From: Bacteroidales bacterium
GTDB taxonomy: Bacteria; Bacteroidota; Bacteroidia; Bacteroidales; WCHB1-69
Assembly (NCBI GenBank): GCA_016290715.1
Contig: JAEEUY010000232.1
Location: forward strand, 1-14,105
Reading direction: 5' to 3'
Length of the DNA: 14,105 nucleotides
Below the pieces are notes generated by a model. The model did not search any database and was not told the origin of the DNA. It saw only the letters and a list, made by a program, of their open reading frames with translations. Made by a program: the position numbers and the translations under genes. Positions 1 to 7,567 of this stretch are shown here, one piece after another. Position 1 is the first letter of the stretch; every line of letters begins with the position of its first letter.

Positions 1-371
1 TTGTTGTTTAATAATTTTTCTCTTCGCCGGCTATAACGTGCCTGCAATCCATCAAATACCACTTGTTGGAAATTAAGGGAAATATTATAGACATCGTGCC
101 GTGCGGGTTCGAAATTTGTGAAAGCAGTAGGTAACTCCGGACGTTGCGAAAGATAGGCAATTCCTCCATTGATTTCCAAAGTCGGATACAAATGCGAGGA
201 TACATCATTCAACTTAACATGCAATAACTGTTCGTTCAACTCTTTTTGCGTATTTGCCGACGATTGTGCAATGGCCAATTGCTCACATTCTTCAATGGTG
301 ATAACTTGGCCGTTGCACTCCCAACTGCATAATAGCAGAAGAATTCCTATTATCAGATAGATTCTCTTCAT
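1..371 (-). CDS. TolC-family outer membrane efflux protein, N-terminal part (truncated by window edge)
   Basis: An open frame starts at the ATG at 369-371 and runs off the left edge after 123 codons without a stop. The translation begins MKRIYLIIGILLLLCSWECN, a signal peptide, and continues with VITIEECEQLAIAQSSANTQ. That is the typical opening of TolC-like outer-membrane channels, whose mature N-terminus carries a 'sleeC...A...N' helix. A later stretch, YPTLEINGGIAY, fits the first beta-strand region of the family, and FQQVVFDGLQARYSRR fits the 'q.lfdGg.r' turn that follows it. TolC proteins form trimeric channels through the outer membrane and work with an inner-membrane pump and a periplasmic adaptor. 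Those partners would be expected further left, outside the window. Eight bases separate this gene from the C25 peptidase stop, so the two are probably co-transcribed. Family is confident; substrate is unknown. Confidence 0.82.
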   Translation of the reverse strand, partial: MKRIYLIIGILLLLCSWECNGQVITIEECEQLAIAQSSANTQKELNEQLLHVKLNDVSSHLYPTLEINGGIAYLSQRPELPTAFTNFEPARHDVYNISLNFQQVVFDGLQARYSRRREKLLNN

Positions 372-379
372 TTTGAATA

Positions 380-2728
380 CTATTTTTTGACGATTTTATA
401 GGTGCCAATATTTTCTTGATGATTGAAAATTTTGACGAAATACATTCCAGAGGCTTCTTCTTCCATATTTATATCCATGGTATTCCCTGTAACGGCAACT
501 TGTTTTAATAATTTGCCTGCAATATCAAAGATCATAATATCGGTGGCAGTCCCTTGAGAGAGTTTCACCATGAAATGGTCTTTTATGGGGTTGGGGAAAA
601 TAGAAACAGTGGATGTGGTAAGGGCTTCCAAACCTACACTGTAAGTGGAAATGGTCGTAAAATTGGGGATGTGGTTTTGGGCCGTTGCCGCCAGCTCGTA
701 AGTTTCATGATTTTCTAAAGCAGGGAATGTGAGAACAACATACCCCGTTTGATCAGCCACCGCCGCCGTGATTAATTCAAGATGGTGTGTTAAAGCCACA
801 TAAGCGTAAGGAGCACCTGTGTAAATGGATAGGGTGGTAGTGCCCTCCGTAGTGCCATATTCATTGTTGGTAATTAACGTGTTGTTAATATGTAAATCCA
901 TCGCACTTGCCTGTGTCAGCCAAGGCATAACGGATGGGTCGCCCATCAGGTGATAGATTTCCCAGTAATATGTCTTGGAATCAGAAGTGGAGGCTTCTAC
1001 AGCAAGATTTCCTGCTGTAATGATAGAGCCTTGGGATACAAACCAATGGCTGAAGTCCTCACCATGGGTATGGAAAAGTCGGTCGTAAGCCCCCAAATTG
1101 TTGGCATCGTAAGTGAAATTATTGCAATTGGAACAACTGCTTTGAATGGAGGGGCGTGCACCTACTGCCCAATAAAAGTCTTCATCCCAATAAGTTGAAT
1201 TGCTGGCTCCGATATATCCTACTGCACCTTTAAGTGGGGTGCGGAGCAGCTTCTCCCCAAAGCATTCCGATTGGTTAAATTGGTTTGATTCACAGCAATT
1301 GCCAATCATCAGTCCGTATTTCCCATTGTTGTTCATCGAACTTATGTGATTATTTTCAAAAGCGGGATCGGCCCATCCTTGGTAACTGCAATGTGCACTA
1401 TAATTGGCATAGCCAACGCCATTGCCAATAAGTGAACGAATCGTCTCTTCGTCAGTGCTTGCGTGGGGATTGTAAAAAGAATGCACATCTCTAAACCCAT
1501 ATTCAGATGTCAAATAATTATCTTCTAAATAATGCATGGTGGGATTGGCGTGAGAATAACCATGATCGTTGTTGTTCCCTTGGTCTTCTCCGGCTACGAT
1601 AACAGCATCATCCAGATAACGGGGGTCTCTCATCGTATATTGTTCGTACATCAATGTCTTTTCTATTTGTGGCCCCAGTTGTGATACATTCTGCGCGGAA
1701 AATCTTCCATAATAGCAATCGGGCAGATTATCCCCGGCTGTCCATGTGAAGTAGTATAAATCGGTTACGTGGGAAGAGAACCACCCCGCAGATTTGGTCT
1801 GGTTCGGAATTTGTGCCACGTCGCCAACCAATAATACGTATGTTGGAGCTGGATTCTCTTCCGTCGCATTGGTGTATAATCCATGAATATAATTGCGGAT
1901 AGCGCTTTCTGTTGTTCCAATCGAATCAGTATAGGCGACTTCAACCAAAAAACCTTTTCTTTTTTTCCAATTGACGAAATCATCCAATTCCCCACGAAAC
2001 ATACTGTGAGCAATAATTTCATATTTGATGGGTACGGTGCTTATTTCATCTCTCTCCGCAAAATGAATCGGATTAATCACTTTGGAAGATACATTGAAAA
2101 AGGGATTCCCATGAATTCGTTTCATCTCCCTTGTCGCTTCTATATCAGGATGTTCGTAAGTTATTTCTATCGTAATGTCGTCATAAATCATGATTTGTTT
2201 TGTAATAGGATTGTATTGTACTGGAGAGACATATAGGGTGGCTAAGTTGGCATTTCTCATAATGCCAATCTTTTCAACTTTGACAATGTCATATCCGTAA
2301 AATTCGTCGGTTTGGTAAATTTGAGTATTGATAATAGGCTCTGTAGGTGTTGTTTGTGATTTTGGGACAGAAGGTTGTGCAGGGTAGATAGGATATAGGA
2401 TGCCCAATTCTTCGGTGGAGAAAGTGTCCACACGCCCTGCCCGTGCTTGATAACTAATATCTTCACAGATAGGTATTTCCAATAGTTCTGTCATAACAGG
2501 GAGTTGTGGCTCGCCGATGTGGTTTCCAGAAAGGTAGTTTTCCATCTTTAAGTTTGAGTAGCTGTTCCCTGCCAACAAACTCTCCCCAATCGAGATTTTC
2601 CCTGTGGTAACTTTTAAAATCACTTTTTGACTGTTGGATTCAATAATGTGATAATTTTGGGAAGACAGGTTGAAGTTGAATAAAATGAGGATGAATAGAA
2701 CTGCGATTTTTAAAAATATTTTTTTCAT
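380..2728 (-). CDS. Gingipain-like C25 cysteine peptidase with type IX secretion C-terminal sorting domain
   Basis: The 782-residue product starts with a signal peptide (about 1-23, ending LSSQ). A C25-type propeptide region follows (to about 225, with the GEPQLPVM motif near 72-79), then the caspase-like peptidase domain (about 230-605). Catalytic candidates are His446 in NYSAHC and Cys479 in MIGNCCESN; these align with the gingipain His (NYTGHG) and Cys (DVACVNG). YHLMGDPSVMPW near 592-603 is the usual end of the peptidase domain. An Ig-like domain (about 608-690) and a type IX C-terminal domain follow, with SIFPNPIKDHFMVKL (709-723), SGMYFVKI and a basic end KIVKK. The sorting domain argues for a secreted, probably surface-attached protease rather than PorU, the sortase of the same family, which lacks one. 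It sits between a TPR gene (10 bases upstream) and a TolC-type gene (8 bases downstream). Substrate specificity (Arg, Lys or other) cannot be read from the sequence. Confidence 0.9.
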   Translation of the reverse strand: MKKIFLKIAVLFILILFNFNLSSQNYHIIESNSQKVILKVTTGKISIGESLLAGNSYSNLKMENYLSGNHIGEPQLPVMTELLEIPICEDISYQARAGRVDTFSTEELGILYPIYPAQPSVPKSQTTPTEPIINTQIYQTDEFYGYDIVKVEKIGIMRNANLATLYVSPVQYNPITKQIMIYDDITIEITYEHPDIEATREMKRIHGNPFFNVSSKVINPIHFAERDEISTVPIKYEIIAHSMFRGELDDFVNWKKRKGFLVEVAYTDSIGTTESAIRNYIHGLYTNATEENPAPTYVLLVGDVAQIPNQTKSAGWFSSHVTDLYYFTWTAGDNLPDCYYGRFSAQNVSQLGPQIEKTLMYEQYTMRDPRYLDDAVIVAGEDQGNNNDHGYSHANPTMHYLEDNYLTSEYGFRDVHSFYNPHASTDEETIRSLIGNGVGYANYSAHCSYQGWADPAFENNHISSMNNNGKYGLMIGNCCESNQFNQSECFGEKLLRTPLKGAVGYIGASNSTYWDEDFYWAVGARPSIQSSCSNCNNFTYDANNLGAYDRLFHTHGEDFSHWFVSQGSIITAGNLAVEASTSDSKTYYWEIYHLMGDPSVMPWLTQASAMDLHINNTLITNNEYGTTEGTTTLSIYTGAPYAYVALTHHLELITAAVADQTGYVVLTFPALENHETYELAATAQNHIPNFTTISTYSVGLEALTTSTVSIFPNPIKDHFMVKLSQGTATDIMIFDIAGKLLKQVAVTGNTMDINMEEEASGMYFVKIFNHQENIGTYKIVKK

Positions 2729-2738
2729 TTTGAAGGTA

Positions 2739-4172
2739 TTAGTCGTTTGTTTTTTGATACATTTTAATTAATTCCTGTACGCGTTGGTTGTACTCAAAAG
2801 AAGGATGGATGGCGAGAAATAGTACGTAATTGTCATAGTTAATGAGTAGGGCGGTTTTAAGGTAGTTGTCGGCCACCTCATCTTCATGTTTGATATAGTG
2901 TAAGGCAGCTAAGAGATAAGGAATGGTAAAGGCTACCTCTTCATCATCCAAAAATTCTTCTAGAACATTGATTGCTAAATCAATACATTGTTCTGAAGCG
3001 CAGCAGAAAATAGTGAATAGGCGTAGGAAGTCTTCCTTGTTCTCCAAAGATTTGATATGTTCATGGATGTATTCACGAATTTTTGTTTCGCGTGTTTCTT
3101 CTGTTTCAAAATTTGTGATAAGTCCGAAAAAAAGTTCAAAATTGTCTTGCTGTTGTTGCAGGACATTGTCAAGAAATGCAGTGGCATCATCAGCACGCCC
3201 CATCTCTTTAAGGGTATGTATGATTCCTAAATTTGCTTCGGTATCGTCGGCACAGAGATCCAACGCTTGGTGGTAGTAATCCAGCGCCTTTTCATATTGT
3301 TGTAGTTCGCTGTAGCAATCGGCAATCCCCGTAAGTGCATGATAGTCTTTATTATCCAGCTGATATGCTTGCGAATAATTGTCGATAGCGTTGTCAAATT
3401 GCCCCATTTCAAAATAGGTGTTCCCAATGTTGTAATAAGCCGTGGCACCATTCTCAGCCAGACTGATGGCATTAAGGTATGCATCAATTGCCTTTTCAGG
3501 TTCTTTACTCCAGTTGTAGGCCAAACCGAGACCAAACCAGCAGGCTTTGCTTAATGGAAAACGATCAGCTAAAATGGAGAAAAATTGCACTGCTTCGTCT
3601 GTTTTCTTCTTCTCCTCAAAAAGATAAGATATTGTAAACAGCTGTTCCTCAAAGTCTTCATCGTTTTGAATGGCAAAGATGATGTAAGGTAAAGATTCTG
3701 TCATCCTGTCCGCTTTGATTAACTCACTACCCATCATGAAGTTAATACCGGCATTCTCTGGATCTAAGCGATAAGCTTTCTTAAATAGGTTGATGGTGTC
3801 TTTCTCTTGTCCGGTGATTTTGCAGTACAGTGCTTTCTGCAAATAAAAATCGGCTGTTAACGTGTAACTGTTCTCAATTTCATCCAATAGTTTTTTTGCC
3901 GATGAAATATCCAAAGTCATAATGAGGAATCTGCATTTCAATAATTTGCATTCGTATGAGTTGGGATGCACTTCCTCGGAATATTTTATGGCCGCTTCCG
4001 CATATTTGAAATCAAATTGCGCAATGAGTGTCTCTATGATGTCAATCATGTCGTCAGAATCAAAATATCTTCTTTCAGCATGATCAATCATGGTCTTGAA
4101 ATCTGACACAAGTTCCTGACGTTCTTCGTCCTCTTCATCAAAGAAATAAGGGTCATTAAAATCGTTCTCCAT
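2739..4172 (-). CDS. Cytoplasmic tetratricopeptide repeat protein
   Basis: The product has 477 residues from the ATG at 4170-4172. I chose this start over one 17 codons upstream because a promoter box at 4191-4198 would place transcription initiation after the upstream ATG, and because the acidic start MENDFNDPYFFDEEDEERQE looks like a natural N-terminus. There is no signal peptide or membrane segment, so a cytoplasmic location is inferred. Clear TPR units lie at about 107-139, 209-241, 243-275, 277-309 and 311-343, with the usual A/Y/G/A spacing (for example AYYNIGNTYFEMGQFDNAID); weaker helical repeats flank them. TPR proteins are protein-binding scaffolds, so no reaction is assigned. The stop lies 10 bases before the C25 peptidase start, so both are likely on one mRNA. 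The family looks like a widespread Bacteroidetes TPR protein. Confidence 0.88.
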   Translation of the reverse strand: MENDFNDPYFFDEEDEERQELVSDFKTMIDHAERRYFDSDDMIDIIETLIAQFDFKYAEAAIKYSEEVHPNSYECKLLKCRFLIMTLDISSAKKLLDEIENSYTLTADFYLQKALYCKITGQEKDTINLFKKAYRLDPENAGINFMMGSELIKADRMTESLPYIIFAIQNDEDFEEQLFTISYLFEEKKKTDEAVQFFSILADRFPLSKACWFGLGLAYNWSKEPEKAIDAYLNAISLAENGATAYYNIGNTYFEMGQFDNAIDNYSQAYQLDNKDYHALTGIADCYSELQQYEKALDYYHQALDLCADDTEANLGIIHTLKEMGRADDATAFLDNVLQQQQDNFELFFGLITNFETEETRETKIREYIHEHIKSLENKEDFLRLFTIFCCASEQCIDLAINVLEEFLDDEEVAFTIPYLLAALHYIKHEDEVADNYLKTALLINYDNYVLFLAIHPSFEYNQRVQELIKMYQKTND

Positions 4173-4190
4173 TGTATGAAAATTAGCTGG

Positions 4191-4198
4191 CAAAGTTA
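4191..4198 (-). promoter_or_regulatory. Bacteroidetes-type -7 promoter box upstream of the TPR/peptidase operon
   Basis: On the minus strand the bases read TAACTTTG, an exact match to the Bacteroidetes sigma -7 consensus TAnnTTTG. The box lies 18 bases before the TPR start codon, giving a short leader. The -33 element is unclear: a TTTTG lies about 15 bases upstream inside the terminator loop, closer than the usual spacing of about 19. The box touches the A/T run of the upstream terminator. Confidence 0.6.
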
Positions 4199-4226
4199 AA
4201 AAAAAATATGGCGCAAAAGCCATATT
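4198..4226 (-). terminator. Rho-independent terminator of the envC-to-lptC gene cluster
   Basis: Read on the minus strand, an uninterrupted 8-base-pair stem (AATATGGC paired with GCCATATT, plus-strand 4205-4212 and 4219-4226) encloses a six-base loop. A run of T follows directly (plus-strand A run 4198-4206). It begins 21 bases after the lptC stop. Position, perfect stem and T tract are what an intrinsic terminator needs. It marks the end of the lptC transcription unit and isolates the TPR/peptidase set. Confidence 0.85.
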
Positions 4227-4247
4227 CCTTATAAATAAATATCCATA

Positions 4248-4814
4248 CTAAATGTCCTCCGCCATTACTTCTCCACGGGGATTTCGCACCGTATATCTGC
4301 TGAATTTCTCATCGGCATCGAAACCGTCTCCAATGCTGATAGTGCCGTCGCTTCTGATTTGTTTAACCATCACATCAGAGTAGATGCGTTTGTTCCTTTT
4401 ATCCCACACGATCTTTTCCGTTTTAATTGTATCTCCTTTTTTCACATTGGTGATCACCACATTTTTTCGGGCTTCCATTGTCTTGCTCTCTTCTTCACTA
4501 ATCGCATAGTCGGCAGTCATAATTGCTTCAGGCTCGTTGTCATTGCCGTATGAAATAATCTTAATCCCTTCGGGGCAATCCATGTAGGCTTTCTCCCCGT
4601 TATATTTGTATAATGATGGGGCGTACAATTCAAAACTCTTGAAACCGTTGTCGCTAAAAGTCATGGCGATATTTTTAGAAGCTTCGTCAGGGAATTTACC
4701 ATTGACATTTAATTGCTCGTTTTGAACAAATTTATCGTTGCGGCAAGAGATAAAAAACACCCCAATCATGAGTATGAAAAGGGTGTTTTGGGTTATTATA
4801 TTATAATGTAACAT
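4248..4814 (-). CDS. lptC: LPS export ABC transporter periplasmic protein LptC (lipoprotein-like)
   Basis: The product has 188 residues from the ATG at 4812-4814. A longer frame would start at a TTG at 4862 inside the preceding gene; the ATG is preferred because it gives a clean hydrophobic N-terminus (TLFILMIGVFFISC) 14 bases after the upstream stop. The FISC end resembles a lipobox, so membrane anchoring through a lipidated Cys is likely. The body shows the LptC/YrbK beta-jellyroll signature of this phylum: FPDEASKNIAMTFSDNG, then TADYAISEEESKTMEARKNV, EKIVWDKRNKRIYSD, and a GDGFDADEKFSRYTVRNPRG end. LptC takes lipopolysaccharide from the LptBFG complex in the inner membrane and hands it to the LptA bridge. 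It is the last gene before the terminator at 4198-4226 and follows a periplasmic TPR gene. Confidence 0.87.
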   Translation of the reverse strand: MLHYNIITQNTLFILMIGVFFISCRNDKFVQNEQLNVNGKFPDEASKNIAMTFSDNGFKSFELYAPSLYKYNGEKAYMDCPEGIKIISYGNDNEPEAIMTADYAISEEESKTMEARKNVVITNVKKGDTIKTEKIVWDKRNKRIYSDVMVKQIRSDGTISIGDGFDADEKFSRYTVRNPRGEVMAEDI

Positions 4815-4828
4815 ATATATAATATGTA

Positions 4829-6259
4829 TTAACGTACGGTGGTCGTTTCTTGTACCCAGCAACCTACACGGTAACTTTGTCCCTTGTTGTATCCTGCTTT
4901 GAATGCAGCTTCAAAACTTACGCCGGGTAATTTGGAACGACGGCTGTTGGCATCGGCAGCGACACTGGGATCAACGGCAGCCGCTTTGTTGTATTTGTCG
5001 GCTGCTGCCCAATATACAGCACCCGGTATTTCATTCGGGTCATTGGTGTTGCAACGGCCGGCAGAAGCAGCATACAAGTCGCCAATCAGGATATAAGCTT
5101 TCCCGTAGTTGGGATTGATCCTTAAAGCAGCGTAAGCATTGTTTCTCGCTTCAGGGAAGTTCCCTTGTTTATAATTGATTAATCCCAAAAGATAATATGA
5201 TTCAACTTTTTCTTCATTGGTTTCAAACAATGAAATGGCCTCCATCAGATAATCTTTGGCTTTGCCGTACTCGCCGGCGGCAATACATTGGCCACCCATC
5301 ATAGAGGCTGTCTGTGCACTGGGTTCGTTGTTATGAACTATCTCTAATACGGTTCTGTAAGTAGGAGAGGATTGGCAGCCACGTTTGTGCATGGTTAACA
5401 ACATCTTCTTGACAGCAGGAATGTTTTCTCTTACACTTTCAATTTTCTTGCTATATACTTGTTCCAGAATGTCGCATTCGGCATAAGGGATAAACATGGT
5501 CTCAATTTTAGCAAAAGTTTTAGTATAGTTGTCAACCAATTTCATTTGACGAGTCGTGTCTTCTGTATATTTTTTCACTTGTTTGTCAAATTCTCTCTTA
5601 TCCGAAATTTGATCTTCGCTCATGGCCATTAGTTTGGCTAGCTCGGCTGTGTCAGCCTCAAATGCTTTCCATGCATTTCTTTTGGCATCGTCGATATATT
5701 CTGTAGCGCGTTCGTAAGCTTCAATGACAATAGTGGTGTCTCTCTTGGCAATGGCCATTTGGGTAGCTAAACGGAAATAGTAATCCCAAATCATCGGTTG
5801 GGTGTTCTCTCTCTCTAACTCAACAGATTGTACAAACCCATCAAAAATCTCATCATAATTTTTACGATATTTCATCATATAATAGGATTTGTAGCCGATC
5901 CCTTTCCCCTTGGTGTAAAATTTAGGGTGATAAACAGGATAATTGTCGTAAACCCATAACAAAGAGTCAATTAAACGTTCTCTGCGTACAGAGTCCTTCT
6001 CTTCCTTGATTAATCCTTCAAGCATCGGCTGTGCATACGCAAAAACGCCACTCCATGAGCATGGACAATTATTTACCACATATTGCCATGGAGAATAAGC
6101 ATCAGGATAATTCTTTTGTTGGTAATACATTTTGAATTCATTGACTTTGCCAACGCAAAGGATAGAATCTTCTTCATTTGCCCCAAATTTGAATGCACAT
6201 TGGGCGGAAACCCAAGATACAACAAGCATTAATGTAAAGATTAAAAATGTTTTTTTCAT
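4829..6259 (-). CDS. Periplasmic TPR protein of a conserved Bacteroidetes family
   Basis: The 476-residue product opens with a signal peptide (MKKTFLIFTLMLVVSWVSAQ, cleavage after SAQ likely), so it acts in the envelope. The N-terminal part has the family pattern 'Cv.k...y..YyqqknY.dAy.pW..v..nCP' (Cys35, Cys64, Cys66). Two recognisable TPR units lie at about 315-347 and 351-383 (ESYYLLGLINYKQGNFPEAR). The C-terminus ends GCWVQETTTVR, which I recall as typical of this Bacteroidetes family. Several Cys residues (262, 295, 403, 467) could form disulfides after export. No enzymatic motif is seen. It lies 27 bases after the barrel protein and 14 bases before lptC, so a part in outer-membrane or LPS assembly is plausible from context only. 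Confidence 0.85.
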   Translation of the reverse strand: MKKTFLIFTLMLVVSWVSAQCAFKFGANEEDSILCVGKVNEFKMYYQQKNYPDAYSPWQYVVNNCPCSWSGVFAYAQPMLEGLIKEEKDSVRRERLIDSLLWVYDNYPVYHPKFYTKGKGIGYKSYYMMKYRKNYDEIFDGFVQSVELERENTQPMIWDYYFRLATQMAIAKRDTTIVIEAYERATEYIDDAKRNAWKAFEADTAELAKLMAMSEDQISDKREFDKQVKKYTEDTTRQMKLVDNYTKTFAKIETMFIPYAECDILEQVYSKKIESVRENIPAVKKMLLTMHKRGCQSSPTYRTVLEIVHNNEPSAQTASMMGGQCIAAGEYGKAKDYLMEAISLFETNEEKVESYYLLGLINYKQGNFPEARNNAYAALRINPNYGKAYILIGDLYAASAGRCNTNDPNEIPGAVYWAAADKYNKAAAVDPSVAADANSRRSKLPGVSFEAAFKAGYNKGQSYRVGCWVQETTTVR

Positions 6260-6286
6260 CGTTTAATATTTTTATGTGTTTATGAA

Positions 6287-7567
6287 CTAATCTAATTTCA
6301 CTCTTTGATACCATTTTTCTTGTAAGGTAAAATGAAAAGAGATGCGAAAATGATTTTCTCGGATTAAATCATTGCGGATAGTTCCCATTTGACCGTATTC
6401 AAATAGAACTCCCAAAGAGGAATTATTATTGTATAGCTTGAGCGGAAATCCCAAGCCAATAGAAATATTGTAATCGCTGATGGTATGGTTATTCAACAAA
6501 ATATGTCCTGTAGAATATTGCACTCCGGCGCGAATTCTGATTTTCTTGAAATAGTTGCTTGAAGTTGCATTGGGAATAAATTGCACCCCAAAAGAAGTTA
6601 TGTAGGTATTCTGCAAGCGTTCATCACTTTCTTTGTTGTGATAATATTGTGCCCAATTATGCCATTTGAAATCAGCTGATACCCACAACTTGTTTTTGTA
6701 TTGGTAGGATAAACCGGCTCCCACCGATTGGGGAAGTTGCATATTCCCTTTATATTCATAATAATATGAAGTGTCGTTTACATTGTCACTTCCTCCAATT
6801 GTGGAGTAGTTGTATAAAAACTGCTCTTCTTTTGTCCAGATATAAGCACTGTTTTCATAAACCAGTCCAATCCCTAATTTATGGTTGTTTTTTATAGTAG
6901 CAAAATATTGTAGGCCTGCCGATAGGTAGATGCCATCTACCAATGTGGTATTGTTGACCATAGAGTGGTAAAAGTTATTTCCCTCAAATTCAGCAGTTTG
7001 CATATAGGTCAATCGTCCGAACAAATAAGAGATATTAAAACCCAACGATAAACCATCGTATAGTTTGAAACCATTTCCCCAATAAAGTTGTAATAATCCG
7101 CCATCGCCCTGATAGTTGTAGTTAACCACACCAATATTGTCCTGATTGATACTCTGGACAATATTATAGCCTAAATTGCTGAAGGGGAGAATTCCGGCAC
7201 TCATGCGCCAGTGCCGTGTTACGGGCAGACCAAGCGTGAGATAGTTGGGGTGTGCCAAAGTTGCTTTTTGTTTGATTTCAGCGTTGGCTAAAGAGTTGGA
7301 ATAGATGCTAAATGAAGCGTCTGCAATGAATGAGAGTGAGTCGAACGCTACGTAAGAGGCGGGATTCTTAAAATTTATCTGATAAGGGTCTTGCAAAGCA
7401 TATCCCACTTTCCCCATTGCATCATACATTCCCGAGGTAACGTTGCTGTATAACCCCACGCCATAATTGGAATAGGGGGAACTAATTTCATTTTGTGCGA
7501 ATAGATTTAGGCAGAAAATGCTTAGTGAAAGAGAAAACAATAAGTGTTGTGTATGCGTTTTAAGCAT
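6287..7567 (-). CDS. Outer membrane beta-barrel protein, conserved Bacteroidetes family
   Basis: The 426-residue product has a signal peptide (about 1-24, ending LFAQ) followed by SSPYSNYGVGLYSN. This is the common opening of a Bacteroidetes outer-membrane family distantly like OmpP1/FadL. NPASYVAFDSLSF (about 68-80) is another family hallmark. The rest is a series of alternating aromatic and polar strands (for example LLQLYWGNGFKLYDGLSLGF and LWVSADFKWHNWAQYYH), consistent with a barrel of about 14 strands; the strand number is a guess. Substrate is unknown and I would not call it a fatty-acid transporter. Its ATG (7565-7567) lies inside the end of coaX, with the 8-base overlap ATGCTTAA, which implies translational coupling. 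The signal peptide directly after this ATG supports the start. Confidence 0.82.
   Translation of the reverse strand: MLKTHTQHLLFSLSLSIFCLNLFAQNEISSPYSNYGVGLYSNVTSGMYDAMGKVGYALQDPYQINFKNPASYVAFDSLSFIADASFSIYSNSLANAEIKQKATLAHPNYLTLGLPVTRHWRMSAGILPFSNLGYNIVQSINQDNIGVVNYNYQGDGGLLQLYWGNGFKLYDGLSLGFNISYLFGRLTYMQTAEFEGNNFYHSMVNNTTLVDGIYLSAGLQYFATIKNNHKLGIGLVYENSAYIWTKEEQFLYNYSTIGGSDNVNDTSYYYEYKGNMQLPQSVGAGLSYQYKNKLWVSADFKWHNWAQYYHNKESDERLQNTYITSFGVQFIPNATSSNYFKKIRIRAGVQYSTGHILLNNHTISDYNISIGLGFPLKLYNNNSSLGVLFEYGQMGTIRNDLIRENHFRISFHFTLQEKWYQRVKLD

Noticed and set aside
1883..2236. A 117-residue plus-strand open frame inside the C25 peptidase gene
   Set aside because: It is antisense to a gene with clear family motifs and has no recognisable domain of its own.
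2709..2720. The palindrome AAAAATATTTTT at the start of the peptidase gene
   Set aside because: It is pure A/T, within the signal-peptide codons, with no GC stem, so it is more likely a Lys/Phe/Ile codon effect than a terminator or operator.
380..2728. PorU, the type IX secretion sortase, as identity of the C25 protein
   Set aside because: PorU is longer and lacks a cleavable sorting domain; this 782-residue protein ends in a typical one, so it is a secreted cargo protease.
4815..4862. A TTG start giving LptC 16 more residues
   Set aside because: It lies inside the end of the TPR gene and would bury the signal sequence; the ATG at 4812-4814 gives a normal lipoprotein-like N-terminus.
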